DNA from: Pseudoips prasinana
Lineage: Eukaryota > Arthropoda > Insecta > Lepidoptera > Nolidae
NCBI GenBank assembly: GCA_951640165.1
Contig: OX621258.1
Coordinates: forward strand, 7,277,501-7,341,500
Reading direction: 5' to 3'
DNA: 64,000 nucleotides
Positions 1 through 11,655 of the stretch are shown piece by piece. The number at the start of each line of letters is the position of its first letter. The first letter of the stretch is position 1. The notes beneath the pieces were generated by a model, which was given only the letters and a program-made list of their open reading frames with translations, ran no database searches and was not told the DNA's origin. The position numbers and the translations under genes are program-made.

Positions 1-300
1 CTCATATCCGTTACTGGAAGTTGAGCACAGACAGATTGGTGAAGATACTAATTTGAAACTTAACACTTTACTTTTAAAATTGCCGTGTCCGGTAAGAAAT
101 TGTGCAACACAATGGTCTATTAGCCAAGTTTTATTTAATCGTTCGCGTACGTCCGGAAAGAACTGGTGCAGATGGCGACCCTTAGTTAAGCTATTCCATC
201 TACATTGCCATTCATTTAGTAGTTCGTCATTTAAGCCAGCTATTGGCATAAATAGCCTGGTTATTTTCGTACGGTCGCGTAATGATAAGAAATCATTTTC
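1..300 (-). pseudogene. LINE ORF2 C-terminal fragment (I/R1-like, post-RNase H region)
   Basis: The reverse strand reads in one open frame from about 300 down to the window edge. It contains WQCRWNSLTKGRHLHQFF, then PDVRERLNKTW, then QFLTGHGNFKSK and a Cys-containing stretch. These are typical of the region after RNase H in RNase H-bearing LINE polyproteins (TGHG motif, then a zinc-knuckle-like C-terminus). The element runs 3'-ward off the left edge. It is a 5'-truncated or broken copy, since at about 319 it meets RT sequence of another LINE family. Confidence 0.65.
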
Positions 301-318
301 TAAATTTTATCGCGTAGA

Positions 319-478
319 ATTGGGCTATTCTTTGGGCTATGTCAGCTACTTTGGTTCGCCTGCGGACTTCGATATTTTTGATTCGATAGCGCAGGGATAC
401 TCCGAGCATAGCCCTCTCCACTGCTCTTTGGGTGACTTTAGGCCTTCTGGTGAGGCCCATAGTAATAGAACTCTGTAG
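319..478 (-). pseudogene. RTE-like LINE RT C-terminal fragment
   Basis: The reverse strand reads KVTQRAVERAMLGVSLRYRI, then RTKVADIAQRIAQ. This is the post-RT region of RTE-type polyproteins, just upstream of the 'WQWAGH' region. It belongs to the same family as the 3' ends at 26590-26714 and 57292-57585. Only about 53 codons remain. It abuts another LINE fragment at 1-300, so this is a mosaic of old insertions. Confidence 0.65.
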
Positions 479-1061
479 GGGTATGGATAAAGAATTCTAT
501 CGTTTCTAATACATGTTAATTCATAATATATAATGAATCAATTCGCAGTAATAATATCACGTGTAAATTAAAACGTCCGTACCTAATCAAAGTAACATTG
601 GATTTTTATTTCGTAATTAGATTAGCAAAAATAAATGATCAATTCACTTGTTATCTATATCCTGACATGTTGATTTTATCTGTACGCATTACATATCGAT
701 ATCAATGTTGTTATCGAGAATTTTCGGTAATTACAGATAAGTCAATGAAATTATAAGTGAATCGATTATTTCGATTTATTTTTATATATATACATATTTT
801 ACACGCGTAATTCTTCAATATTGTCAGATTATACATTATTTTTGTGGAATTTAGATTATTGTTGGAGCTAATACTGTTTTATTTATTTTAAGCGGTTGAC
901 ATGTCAGATTTGTTGTTTAAAATTTAAATAGAATCATCATTTAGATTAAGAACTGCTACTAACTATTTGCTTTTTCATTCCAAATCCAATTTTAAACATG
1001 GCATCGGGAAGTAAAACGCTTGATCTGTTTTTTTTATTATAAATAAGCTAATGATCTTCAA
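479..1061. other. AT-rich DNA, nothing recognised
   Basis: No open frame of note, no repeat I recognise and no RNA gene. Confidence 0.4.
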
Positions 1062-1189
1062 TATAACTATTCTTCTAAAGTTGTAAAGTTTAATTAAAAT
1101 CCATTCAGGAGTTTTTACGTGAAAGAGTAACAAAAATCCATCCATCCATCCATTACTTACAAACTTTTGCGTTTATAATATTAGTAGGA
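1062..1189 (-). mobile_element. non-autonomous Helitron fragment
   Basis: The right end carries the reverse complement of the family's 5' end (TCCTACTAATATTATAAA) followed by T, as expected for A^TC. The body matches the copies at 4883-5069 and 47704-48046, with a degenerate (CATC)n stretch at 1138-1153. The 3' CTAG hairpin end is missing. Confidence 0.6.
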
Positions 1190-1650
1190 TATTTATTACA
1201 CGGTGAATTGTGACATCTCTTCTTTTTTAAAGTAGAACGTAACATATTCAATCTTGAGAATTTTGTAATTTTCGCGCCATACAATTTAAAAAAGTTGTAT
1301 ATGGCCTACCATAGAGTAGATGTGAATTCGATATTTTTGATAAAAATCTAATCGATATCACAGATAAAAGTAATTTATTTATAACTATTTTCTAATTGTG
1401 GTTACCGACACACATCAGATATTAGATTATTGCTTAGATAAAATAAATATAAGTTCTTACCGACATTATTGTAGTAAAACTCTCTCGGCCGCGTTTATAC
1501 CGATTGGAACTGGATGTAGAAACTACTCACGACCATCGCCATACACACGAGGCACGGTCTCTAATAATAACTTCCTGAATGTCATCCTCTATTATAAAGG
1601 ATATTTAATAAAAATCTGCTACATTAAAAATATATAACAAGACATCTTTC
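1190..1650. other. no recognised feature
   Basis: AT-rich. A 79-codon open frame at 1398-1637 shows no recognisable domain, and I do not call it a gene. Confidence 0.35.
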
Positions 1651-1765
1651 CGGTGCCCTGTGTTTGCGCACAAACTTGTGCACTATAATATGTCCTGTGC
1701 AGTTGGCTAGTCTTCTTTGAGACTAGCTGCCGTGGTTGAGATTCATCCTGGAGGACATTATCAAC
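1651..1765 (+). repeat. tRNA-derived SINE family A, 3' part
   Basis: Matches the 3' part of family A (compare 45160-45268): 'TGTTTGCGCACA', 'GTGCACTATAATATGTCC', 'GAGACTAGC' and a terminal 'GGACATTAT'. The tRNA-like head is absent, so the copy is 5'-truncated. Confidence 0.65.
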
Positions 1766-1879
1766 TAGGTATTATTAGGTGTAGGTACCTAAAACAAATA
1801 TATCCCGTACAGTCAATATTAAGACATCTTACTGTTAAAGCTTTCAAATCAAATCAAATCAAAAAGTCATTAATTTCGT

Positions 1880-2135
1880 TATAATTTAAATAAAATAAAA
1901 TAAAAAAATAAAAAAGGTTTTTATTCACGTAGACTTTAAAAAAGCGCTTGTAAATAGTCAGAACATGTTTGTAGTAATATAGTTGTATACATTAGATATT
2001 ATTTCTAGTAACATAGATATTTAGGTACATCTTGTATGAAAACATTTATAAAATTTATTTTATTACAGAAATGATATTTAGCTAGCTCGTATCAAGTTAT
2101 TGTCAAGAATTTGTGTGGAATCGTCAATTTTGTTT
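1880..2135 (-). mobile_element. LINE 3' end (family F tail)
   Basis: Reverse copy of a LINE-like 3' tail found six more times here (17632, 17875, 36402, 37340, 48365 and split at 26545). The diagnostic end is 'ACAAGCGCTTTTTTAAAGTC' followed by 'TACGTGAATAAAAACC' and an A/T-rich tail. It has no coding content. Confidence 0.6.
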
Positions 2136-2424
2136 CAAATATACTTAGCCATTTAAAACTAACAGTTTTTTTACAGTTGCAGTGAAGGTTAACTTTATCT
2201 TACGGAATTACACAACATTTTCAGGTGTAATTTAGATACATTCTCCAAACAGTTTATACCTGCAATCTACAGACAATAACACATGTAACTGATAAAGACT
2301 ACTTGTCCGAAATCTGCCCTTATCTCGGTTATCTGTTAAGGAACACGTAACTATTGAATGTAATTCTAAAAAGAATACGCCAGTACTTCGTAATATCAAA
2401 TTACAGACATACTGCAGCCTAACT
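2136..2424. other. AT-rich DNA, nothing recognised
   Basis: No open frame and no recognised repeat. Confidence 0.3.
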
Positions 2425-2735
2425 TACTGAGTCAATCTACCAACGTTGTTAGACAATCTAACTACTTTCTTAGGCAATCTAACTACTTTCTGAGATAATA
2501 ACTATTTACTCAGACAATATAACTATCTACTTACTGGGATAATCTAACCCCTACTATTTCAAAATAAAATTAATTCTCTTTTTACTTATCTACTACGATT
2601 ATAATCTAACTACTTAACTGAGACCATCTGAATACTTGCTGAGTCAATCTAACTACTTATTGACGAAATCTAACTGCTAACTGAGACAATCTAATAACTT
2701 TACAAGACAATCTATTTACTCACTGAATCAATACA
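2425..2735. repeat. degenerate ~20-25-bp minisatellite
   Basis: About a dozen diverged units resembling GACAATCTAACTACTTACTG recur head to tail. Related units reappear at 3170-3265, so the array was probably longer and was later disrupted. No coding potential. Confidence 0.6.
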
Positions 2736-3790
2736 ATTATATAAATAAGAAAAAATATACATTAAACAAACACGAAATCAAACAAAAACTTTATTGTTGG
2801 TTACAAAGGTTGACTTATGATGAAACAGAAGGATTAATAGCTGTAATAAAATAAAGAAAGACTAGATGTACCGAGTGCGTATAATATAAGTTTTTGGATT
2901 GAACTTATTTAAATACGACTATTGACGAATATTCTCAGATAAACAAACGACAGCACACAGTAAATATAAATATATATATATAAAAAATGAGAACCAGAGG
3001 TTTCCAGAGATAATCTCAGTTTGGAAGCCAGTGCGCAATTTGTTTAATTTGTTACTGTACAACTTTATTTATTTATTTAAACCGCAGTAATTTATATTCG
3101 TTAATTGATTTATATTATATTGCATAAATTTATATATTTACCTACCGATACAATGTAATAACTTACCAAAAGACAATCTAACTGATTGCGAAAAGGACTA
3201 TTTTTTAAGACAGCCTGACTACTTTCTGAGACAATCTACATACTTCGGAGACATTCTAATTCCTGGTACCTTAGTTAATTAAAAATAGCCTTATACCGTA
3301 AGGGCCGAACTGGAATAATATCAATAACATACCTAAACAAAGCAAATCGAAATAAAAGGTAAGTCACGTAGATTGCAGGGTGCATCGAACATTATGTAGT
3401 TGAAAAATCTGTTTTTGACCAACTCTGTTTTCAGTTTACATAACAAAGAAAACTTGATTTAAGCCTGCATAGTAAGACAAACACGTATCGTTAAACGCCC
3501 ACTCACTTCTTCGTGCCAAAAAAAGTAATATTAGGATTTATCTGTTAAGAAAAATTACCGAGTATTAGCTCGAAGTATGGGAGTCAGTGAAGTTTTCTCT
3601 TTATTGCGTGCTACCGGTTACCCATCAGTTAAATATACATATTAATATCCTATACCTAACTAAATAAATAGAATTAAATATAATAAAAATACACACACAT
3701 ACATATATATAAATAGATAGAATAAATAGTTAATTACTTTGTACTTAGATTATTAATATAAACCATATCGTAGTATTGTAACAATTTCAA
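2736..3790. other. AT-rich DNA with scattered minisatellite units
   Basis: Outside the short minisatellite remnant at 3170-3265 I see no gene or recognised repeat. Confidence 0.35.
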
Positions 3791-3960
3791 TTATTGCGCA
3801 TATTTATAAATTTGATCCTCTAATTCTTTATTACCCAACTGAGATAACCACTGCTTTATCATTATTTTATGTTTATATTTCCTTGACAATCTTATTTCTG
3901 TTGGTAAAATGTTAAATAAATGAGTTCCAATCCAGCCTGCGAATCTCTGGCAAAAGGTAG
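3791..3960 (-). pseudogene. LINE RT extreme C-terminal fragment
   Basis: The reverse strand encodes about 56 residues with GTHLFNILPTEIRLSRKYKH and a Lys-rich end followed by a stop. It resembles the 'LxNxLPxxIR...FK' ending of Jockey/CR1-type RT proteins. It is 5'-truncated, and the A/T-rich sequence beyond the stop (3660-3790) may be its 3' UTR. Confidence 0.5.
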
Positions 3961-4790
3961 TGCGAACACCTATTTCGCGCAATTTATTTTGGGCTGTTGC
4001 GCGTGCGTGTATAGTGTGTGTACGTATTTGCCTTTTTATAACACTGTAGTTCTTCGCTTCCCAAATAAAGCAGTGCTAGTTTATACGTATAAGACTGCCT
4101 AATGTTCAATATTTTTAACCGTCTTCCAAAGGAGGAGGTTCTCAAGTTCACCGGTTTTTTTTTTTTATGTTTGTACACCGATTACTCGGAGATTTATGAT
4201 CCGATTTACGTGATTCTTTTTTAGTTTGATGCGGAATAGTTGCCATTTGGTCCCATAAAAATTTTATAAAGTTTGGCACAGTAGTTTTCATTTTATGGAC
4301 ATTTTTGTATGAAATTTTTTGTTTATGTGGACGATGTAATTGTCTTTGGCGCAGCCGTTTTTAAATGTTAGCAAGTCTAGCTAGACTCATTTATACTTTT
4401 TAGTTTTTAAAGTCGGTTTTATTAAACGAAGTTTTTATTATTGATTCACTGTATAACTTATCAGTTCCGCGCCGGACAACTATTTGTGTAACCCATAAAT
4501 AGTTGTTCTGAGTCTGGATGTAATTTGTGTCCGTTTGTGAAGTTCCCCGCGACACAGGGATCAAATTACCCCGTACGGGCATTGTCTTAAAAAAAAAATC
4601 TGTTGTATCTACGTTCTTTAAAACGATAATTATATTTATTATGTTTAATTTCCTGGACATCCTGTATAAATTGTTTGAAAAACAAGATAATTTCCACATA
4701 TCTCGGCGATAAGGTATCGCGGATGATGGAGCACCGCGTTGTAGGCATTCAATTATACCAAATATCAATGTTCATTTCCGCCAAAATAAC
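3961..4790. other. no gene; short unclassified repeat piece
   Basis: 4150-4345 ('ACACCGATTACTCGGAGATT' onward) looks like interspersed-repeat sequence. I could not assign it. Several overlapping short frames are not convincing. Confidence 0.3.
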
Positions 4791-4840
4791 AGATATATGC
4801 AGAATAACACATCTGTGTGGGGACGGGACAACCTACGGGC

Positions 4841-5069
4841 GAAGAGCTGTGGTAATTTATAAAATTTAACGCGGGTAAAACCGTGCCCCGCGGTTTTACC
4901 CGCGGCAAACTTCAGAAATTATAGCCTATGTGTTATTCGGATATACCTATAAGCTATATTACTACAAAGTTTCATTAAAATCCGTTCCGTAGTTTTTGCT
5001 TGACAGTGTAACAAACATCCATACATCCATACTCACAGACCTACTTTCACATTTATAATATTAGTAGGA
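4841..5069 (-). mobile_element. two Helitron 3' ends joined tail to tail
   Basis: 4883-5069 is a reverse copy of the TCCTACTAATATT Helitron family, ending at 5069 with T next to it. At 4841-4882 a second 3' end in the other orientation abuts it without either CTAG. The join gives a hairpin (GCGGGTAAAACCG at 4871-4883 pairing with 4890-4903). It looks like a rearrangement between two copies. Confidence 0.55.
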
Positions 5070-5100
5070 TACAAGATCGTCGGTTTAGTGTACTTCTGAC

Positions 5101-5347
5101 CTGGGGCTCTACCGGCTAAGCCGCCGAACATCGATTTCTTAAATGGCGTTCAAATAAATAAAGGCTAAAAATGACTTAACCAATCGTTAAATCGGCTTCA
5201 ACATTGACAATCGATTCCGGACCATTTATGACGTCACATGTGCTCATGGGCGCCGATTTGAAGATTGAGTAAGTCATTTTTAACCTTTATTTATTTGAAC
5301 GCCATTTAAGAAATCGATGTTCGGCGACTTAGCCGGTAGAGTCCCAG
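5101..5347. mobile_element. 247-bp foldback element, copy 1
   Basis: Ends are CTGGGGCTCTACCGGCTAAG and its inverse, with ~110-bp arms that pair almost completely. The short centre carries TGACGTCA and CACATGTG. Copies at 16865-17111 and 18395-18641 have exactly the same length. No protein is encoded, so this is a non-autonomous foldback/MITE. The superfamily is not clear because the target duplication is ambiguous. Confidence 0.75.
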
Positions 5348-5756
5348 GCTTTTCTTAAAAACATCTCTCTCAATAACAGATAACAGCCAGAGTTACACAA
5401 ATAGTCTTTTACTACCAAATGAGTCACGGCGTTCTTCTAAAAGCCAGGATCCATGCGATTTGTTTTTATTCTGAGCAGTAATTAATTTCTCAAGCTATAA
5501 AATATAACTTACAGTGTATCAAAGCATAAAAACTAATGAATCAAAAACCACTTACTGATTGAGCAAGGTAGCTCGTAGTGTGATAATGGTGTTACAATGG
5601 TCGTGATTATATCAAAATTAACTTATACCGGTCGTTAAGAACACCTTGACGCTAAATGATAACATAGAGTCAACCACGAATCGAGGTTCGAACCCTGAAA
5701 AGTACATAGTTTGTAGTTCTAAACGGCAGTAAAAGCCTCCTTGATTAACTGTAAAT
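5348..5756. other. no recognised feature
   Basis: Non-coding sequence between two inverted-repeat elements. Confidence 0.3.
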
Positions 5757-6203
5757 ACAGGCTCGCCGAGGAGTTGACGTTCAAACGCAAAATTTAGAAA
5801 CTTTATGATGAGGAGTATCCGAATCACCCCCATGTAGGTATGTTCCACATTTGTTTTATTTTGATAGTTTGAAAATTCATGAGTCCTGAACTCAAACCCT
5901 AATTTTGAACTTTCGACTAAATTCTAAGTCAGTTCTGCAATGATTAGATAAACCATACTTTTCAGGGTGTTAGGTTAAACTATGCTAATTAGTTCTCACA
6001 AAAAAACTGAACCAGAAATTTTAACAGAACGAGAAAACAATCGAAATCTGATGTTTGATGAAATTTACGAAAGAAGTCATTAAAAAATTCTATCTCGAAT
6101 ACTACGCAAAATCGTAGAACATACACGGGGGTAATTCGGGTACTCCTCATCATAAAGTATAAAAATTTTGCGTTTGAACGTCAACTCCTCGGCCAGCCTG
6201 TCT
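5757..6203. mobile_element. ~447-bp long-TIR element
   Basis: Arms 5757-5848 and 6112-6203 are inverted copies of ~90 bp, sharing CAGGCTCGCCGAGGAGTTGA near the end and TTTATGATGAGGAGTA further in. The 260-bp interior has no long frame. A further terminus of the same family (GAGTTGACGTTCAAACG) lies at 7326-7352, on the far side of the tandem array. Likely a non-autonomous DNA transposon. Confidence 0.6.
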
Positions 6204-6212
6204 AATAATAGA

Positions 6213-7330
6213 AAAGCAAACGATCAACCAGATGGTAAGTAATGACCGCCACCATTGTATACTCGCAATTCCAGAGGGGCTGCAAGTGTGTTAGCGGCTA
6301 AATAGGCTAGTTTCTTCAAGGGTGCCATGGCATTATGGACAGGAAATACTTCCGCAGTTAATTGTCCACTGCTGGATAAAGGTTTCCCCAAGGATTTCCA
6401 CAATGGCCGCCATTGGACACTGGCAACTCCAGAGGGGTTGCAAGTGCGTTAGCGGCTAAATAGGCTAGTTTCTTCAAGGGTGCCATGGCATACTTGATAG
6501 GAAATACTTCCGCAGTTAATTGTCCACTGCTGGATAAAGGTTTCCCCAAGGATTTCCACAATGGTGACCGCCACTATTGTATACTCGCAATTCCAGAGGG
6601 GCTGCAAGAGTGTTAGCGGCTAAATAGGCTAGTTTCTTCAAGGGTGCCATGGCATACTTGATAGGAAATACTTCCGCAGTTAATTGTCCACTGCTGGATA
6701 AAGGTTTCCCCAAGGATTTCCACAATGGCCGCCATTGGACACTCGCAACTCCAGAGCGGTTGCAAGTGCGTTAGTGGCCTAAATAGGCTCGTTTCTTCAA
6801 AGGTGTCATAGTATACCGGATAGGAAATACTTCCGCAGTTAATTGTCCACTGCTGGATAAAGGTTTCCCCAAGGATTTCCACAATGGCCGCCATTGGACA
6901 CTCGCAACTCCAGAGCGGTTGCAAGTGCGTTAGTGGCCTAAATAGGCTCGTTTCTTCAAAGGTGTCATAGCATACTTGATAGGAAATACTTCCGCAGTTA
7001 ATTGTCCACTGCTGGATAAAGGTTTCCCCAAGGATTTCCACAACGGCCGCCATTGGACACTCGCAACTCCAGAGCGGTTGCAAGTGCGTTAGTGGCCTAA
7101 ATAGGCTCGTTTCTTCAAAGGTGTCATAGTATACCGGATAGGAAATACTTCCGCAGTTAAGTGTCCACTGCTGGATAAAGGTTTCCCCAAGGATTTCCAC
7201 AACGGCCGCCATTGGACACTCGCAACTCCAGAGCGGTTGCAAGTGCGTTAGTGGCCTAAATAGGCTCGTTTCTTCAAAGGTGTCATAGTATACCGGATAG
7301 GAAATACTTCCGCAGTTAATTGTCCACCCT
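6213..7330. repeat. tandem array of ~159-bp units (about 7 copies)
   Basis: The landmark GTCCACTGCTGGATAAAGG or its variants recurs at spacings of 158, 164, 159, 159, 159 and 159 bp. Because 159 is 53 codons, the array keeps an artefactual open frame of 209 codons on the minus strand (6613-7242) with a repeating 53-residue unit. I do not call it a gene. The unit includes 'GATGGTAAGTAATGACCGCC', which resembles (inverted) the repeat tail at 48890-48965. The array probably grew from an interspersed repeat. Confidence 0.85.
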
Positions 7331-7352
7331 GGCCAAAGAGTTGACGTTCAAA

Positions 7353-8718
7353 CGTATATTTTACTAACTATAATATGGTTTACCCGTATGTTGTTTGAAG
7401 ATCTCCCCCTAGATACCTGATAGGAAACCCTCTCTGCTGTGAGTGTTACAGTAGTTATGGACCACAAAAATATTTGTCCAGTGCGGGAATCGAACCGAAT
7501 GAAGACTTAAGAGTAATCTAACTCAATGGTGGTGTGCGTTAAGCTGTTCTTTACACCTTGTATTAGTGTATTTGTACAGCAGAACCTATAGGCGCCGCTC
7601 CTGGCGCCAGTTGATTTGATTTTAGTTTCATTGTAACAGTCGCCTACGTAAGTCATAATTTATTACATGTAGGCAGATACAAAGGTATAAATATATTTTT
7701 ACTGTCTATGGTTAAAAGTATAGACAGTATAAGAAGGACTAACAACTCATATGTGCGTTGGACTATTTTCGTCTTTGCTATGTTGAACATAGCAATGATT
7801 TTAGATTAATGTTTATTAATGAAAGAAAAAATAAAAATAATTGTGTCGTGAGGCCTAATAATTGTGCCTAACATAGATAAAACTGTAAGTAATAGGTAAT
7901 TCGCAATACCTAATTAATTTAATATTAAACTCGGCCATCAGTATTGAAATCGTATCTTCACGGCGAATTTCACCTTAGCGTCGTCGTACATTGTAAATTA
8001 ATTATGTAAATTACACGTATTAAAATTAAATATTTCTGCAAGAATTAAAGATTGTGTGAGCAAGAACCAACTACGGAACATAATGAAAAAGCCCAGGCAC
8101 ATTCCGAGGCATCGCTACTGCCCAATTTTATGCTTAGATGATTTGGATAACATCATACATGTCTATATAGAACAAATTCATAGCCCATCTTCCCAAAATT
8201 GGGCAACGCTGAGGGATCCCATCGTCTGACTGAAATAACAGGGCAGTCCAAAAAGGCCCGATAAAATCGACCAGTGCTGTGTGCACTGTCATCTAGGATT
8301 AATTTGGAATGTCTGTTGTTCATTGGCCATGTCCCACCGATGTGCCCGGGAGGGTGCGGGATTGATTGCCGCATAAAACATTTATTGCTGTAAAAACGAC
8401 CGTACGTCATAGGTGAGATAAATCATCTAGATATACGTTGAATCTATAGATAGTGAATGTCATAGTGGTTTAATGTCTGTGGGTTTCCGTGCTTCGGAAG
8501 AACAATTTTTTTATACCTTGGACACTTTTTACTTCCACATGACTGGCTCAAACTAAACAGAGTCTTTATTCCAGTTAGTGACCATGCATTTGCATGTTTT
8601 ACTGGATGCCGCCGTTGGATAAAGTAGACGCTTCGTTACTACCTCGGAGCCCTCTCGGCAACCTCCACTGAACAACTATTTGTATGGCCCACAAATGGTT
8701 ATTCTAAATATGGGTATA
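7353..8718. other. no gene recognised
   Basis: At 7478-7500 there is a lone tRNA-like B-box remnant (GGGAATCGAACC) from a decayed SINE. 8153-8410 has an 85-codon frame without a recognisable domain. Otherwise nothing. Confidence 0.35.
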
Positions 8719-8911
8719 CCAGCTGTGCCCCGCGGTTTTACTCGCGTCAAATTTTATAAATTATACCCTATGTGTTAATCCAGGGTGTCAGTTAACTCCA
8801 TACCAAATTTTATTCAAATCACTCCAGTCGTTTAGACGTGAAGAAGTAACAAACACACACACTTACACACTCACTTAGTCACAAACTTTCGCATTTATAA
8901 AATTATTGTGA
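8719..8911 (-). mobile_element. non-autonomous Helitron
   Basis: In minus orientation it runs from a 5' TC at 8911 to a hairpin end (GGTAAAACCGCGGGGCACAG family) at 8719. The terminal CTAG has changed to CTGG. Flanks are A and T. Contains (CA)n-rich sequence at 8850-8875. Confidence 0.7.
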
Positions 8912-11277
8912 TAGTGATATTTTGATTCCCCATGACGCAGGAATTTTTATACGTCGTGCAGGCGTTCTTTTAAAAATGCAAAAATCTATCATAGTGGCCA
9001 GTACCATCTAAATTGCATTTATGTTTGTACGAATCAACCTTCTTATGCTGTCCACTTCTTGACCATAGACTTAAAAAAAGAACGATACTCTATGCCCAAT
9101 ACCAACTTTAAAAAAACATATCGTTAGCGTAACCCGGTAGCTACAAAAGCTATGCTGACTCAGCGTCCAATTAGAGAAGCATGAGTATTGGTTTACAACA
9201 CAATGGATATTGTGTATTCCTTGTATTTTTGTTTACTATGTATGTATTCAATGTTTTTCCATTCATTCGGACCGGTGAATGGTTTTAGATTTGTTTGCAT
9301 AGTACCTACGTAGGTAAATGGTAATGGGTATGATTTGAGTCTTGTTCCAGACAATATACTTATATCTATTCACTTGTACAGTGAACAAAGGAATTAAATT
9401 CTGCTATAGGCCATAACCTGCTTTGATTTAACTTTATGACTAACTATTTGAACAAAATTTATATGGTGCCATACCAACAGCGAATGCATTCACATTCCCT
9501 ATCGAATAAAAAAAATATCGGTACATAGACAATGGAGAAATAGCATTACATTATATGGAAAAAAGGTACAGTAGGTACAGTTATCTAGGACTTCATTTGG
9601 ATTTTTAGGTCCCTGGGTCTCATTAAAACTAAAAGTTAATATTTAAGTTTAGCTTTTAGAAGGCTGTTAGTCGCATGAACTAAAGAAAGCCTATGTCACA
9701 GTAGACTTCTCCAAGATCTCTCTCGGAGACCCAAAACCCACCCAGACTAGAGTCATAAGAATTGCTTACTTGCGTGGGGATTGAATATACCATCACGTCA
9801 TAGGTAGGTACGTTTTTCGGATTTTCCTGTCAAACATATTTTAATTTATTAGTTTTTCTGAATTTTCACTTTGTAATAACTTGTTAAATATCAGTTTAAA
9901 TGGTATATAACCATTTTTATATTAAATATGAATTGCAATTGAATACAATTAACCAATAACGCCATAGACATAAAGGGTTGCCCGCTCAAAAATCAGTACT
10001 CCCAACGTTTCGACCATAAACAATACATTTTTTACAGGCAGATGTTCAAGCACATAATGCCTATGTGGCACATAGACAAGTTGACAATGATTGCCCATCT
10101 CCCCCGTACAGACGCCCCTTTGAAAATCAATGCACACCCTTAACGTTTTCAGTAATAGTAATAATTATAGTGGTTTGACAACTATGGATGAATAGAATGG
10201 GTTGCAAACTTGGAAATTAAATTGTCTGACTCATTTATAAATGAAATATTTTTAGGGTCCCTTAAGCCTCCGTGGTCCATCCGTCGCGTCAGTTTGTCAA
10301 TAGGTTAAAGCGTTATAGGTATCTCATGCATGCATGGCTGACAGTTAAAATGGTAACAAGTGTTAAATTCAATTGCCACTAACGATTAATTAAAAAAATT
10401 ATTATGTCCATGATTTTTGATGAAACAACATTTTTTTTTACATTTTTCGTTAAGCGCGAAGGTGGGTACAGTACCTACCGTGCTTGATTGAAGAACTGAA
10501 AAAAAATGTTGAATAAAGTCACTTTTCATGGACATACCTACATATTTTTTCCTATATGTAACATTTCTAGAGACTATTTATTAAGAGGTTCTATATGTCT
10601 CAATATATAATAATAAATAATAAAACGTTTATTTCAAGTTTTAAAAACTCATAATTGTCAAACTATGTATGTATGTATGTATGTATAATACAACAAAACG
10701 TATTTGCAAAAATGCATATGATGCTTATTTTTCCACGAATTTCCTTCAATGTGCCCTGAATATATTTAAGCTATAGAAGATATTTATAAGCATACGCGTC
10801 ATTTTACACATATTTAAAACATATCATAAACAGTTTGAAACATAAATGTATTTATTTTAGTTATCACAATAATCAGTAACATAAGATAAAACATTAGGCC
10901 TATGTCTTTATAGGAATCTAGATAATCTTGACAGATAAATCTATTTAATTCACGGCGACCGTTTGTAGACAGTTTGGTTACTGATTGATTCTTGTTCAAG
11001 TAAATACGTAATATTTGTTTGAATATTATCTAATCTAAAAGAAGAGAAATCAGTAACCAAAATATTCGTGGCACATAAACAGCTTTTTATACCTAGTAAG
11101 GAGGTGGTAGGCAAGGTACCTAGGTATACTCAATGAAATACTCGCTTACTCTATTCCTCTTTCTAAATATCTAACTAACATACTCATTACACAGAGCCAC
11201 TCACATAGCAACATACAGACACGCACCTACACAAACAAACATGCACACACTCATTCATTCACACATACCCTTCCGTT
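8912..11277. other. no gene recognised
   Basis: Holds a (TGTA)n microsatellite at 10666-10685 and CA-rich simple sequence at 11218-11250. Short frames at 9949-10137 and 10814-10999 are not convincing. Confidence 0.35.
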
Positions 11278-11655
11278 TTTTTAACATGGTGGAACTGCTT
11301 TAAGCATACCCACCGCTTGGAGAGGCGACAGGTTACGTGGGACTCGCCGGACTAGTCCCGGGATACCCACTAAAATCACCATGGTAGCCAGCCTCACAAA
11401 GCATGGAGTGGCGACTCCGGGAACCCGTAACGATCACCACCGGAGCCACCACTATAGCGTTTTGCCTTCTCAAGTCTCTACCTAGGGGACGATTAGCTGC
11501 CCCCAACATGCGTGGGCGTGGTTAGGCAACCCGTGGCTACAGCCTTGCCTCTTCCCGGGATCGATTTTTTACAGATCCTTAGGACACTACAGATTTTTAG
11601 GAGATCCCCATCTCCTACCACCGACGATCCCAGGGGACACATACGCGTACCTACA
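11278..11655 (+). repeat. GC-rich interspersed repeat, probable LINE 3' region
   Basis: A sharply bounded GC-rich block in AT-rich DNA ('CCACCGCTTGGAGAGGCGAC', 'GGACTCGCCGGACTAGTCCC'). It has overlapping frames on both strands but no recognisable domain. The composition fits an untranslated or 3' part of a retroelement. The assignment is tentative. Confidence 0.35.

Noticed and set aside
2425..2735. CRISPR-like regularly spaced repeats
   Set aside because: Units are contiguous, diverged and without unique spacers, and the DNA is animal; it is a minisatellite.
6613..7242. 209-codon minus-strand ORF with four repeated 53-residue blocks
   Set aside because: It is produced by the 159-bp tandem array. 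The period is a multiple of three and the neighbouring 158/164-bp units break the frame. No domain is present.
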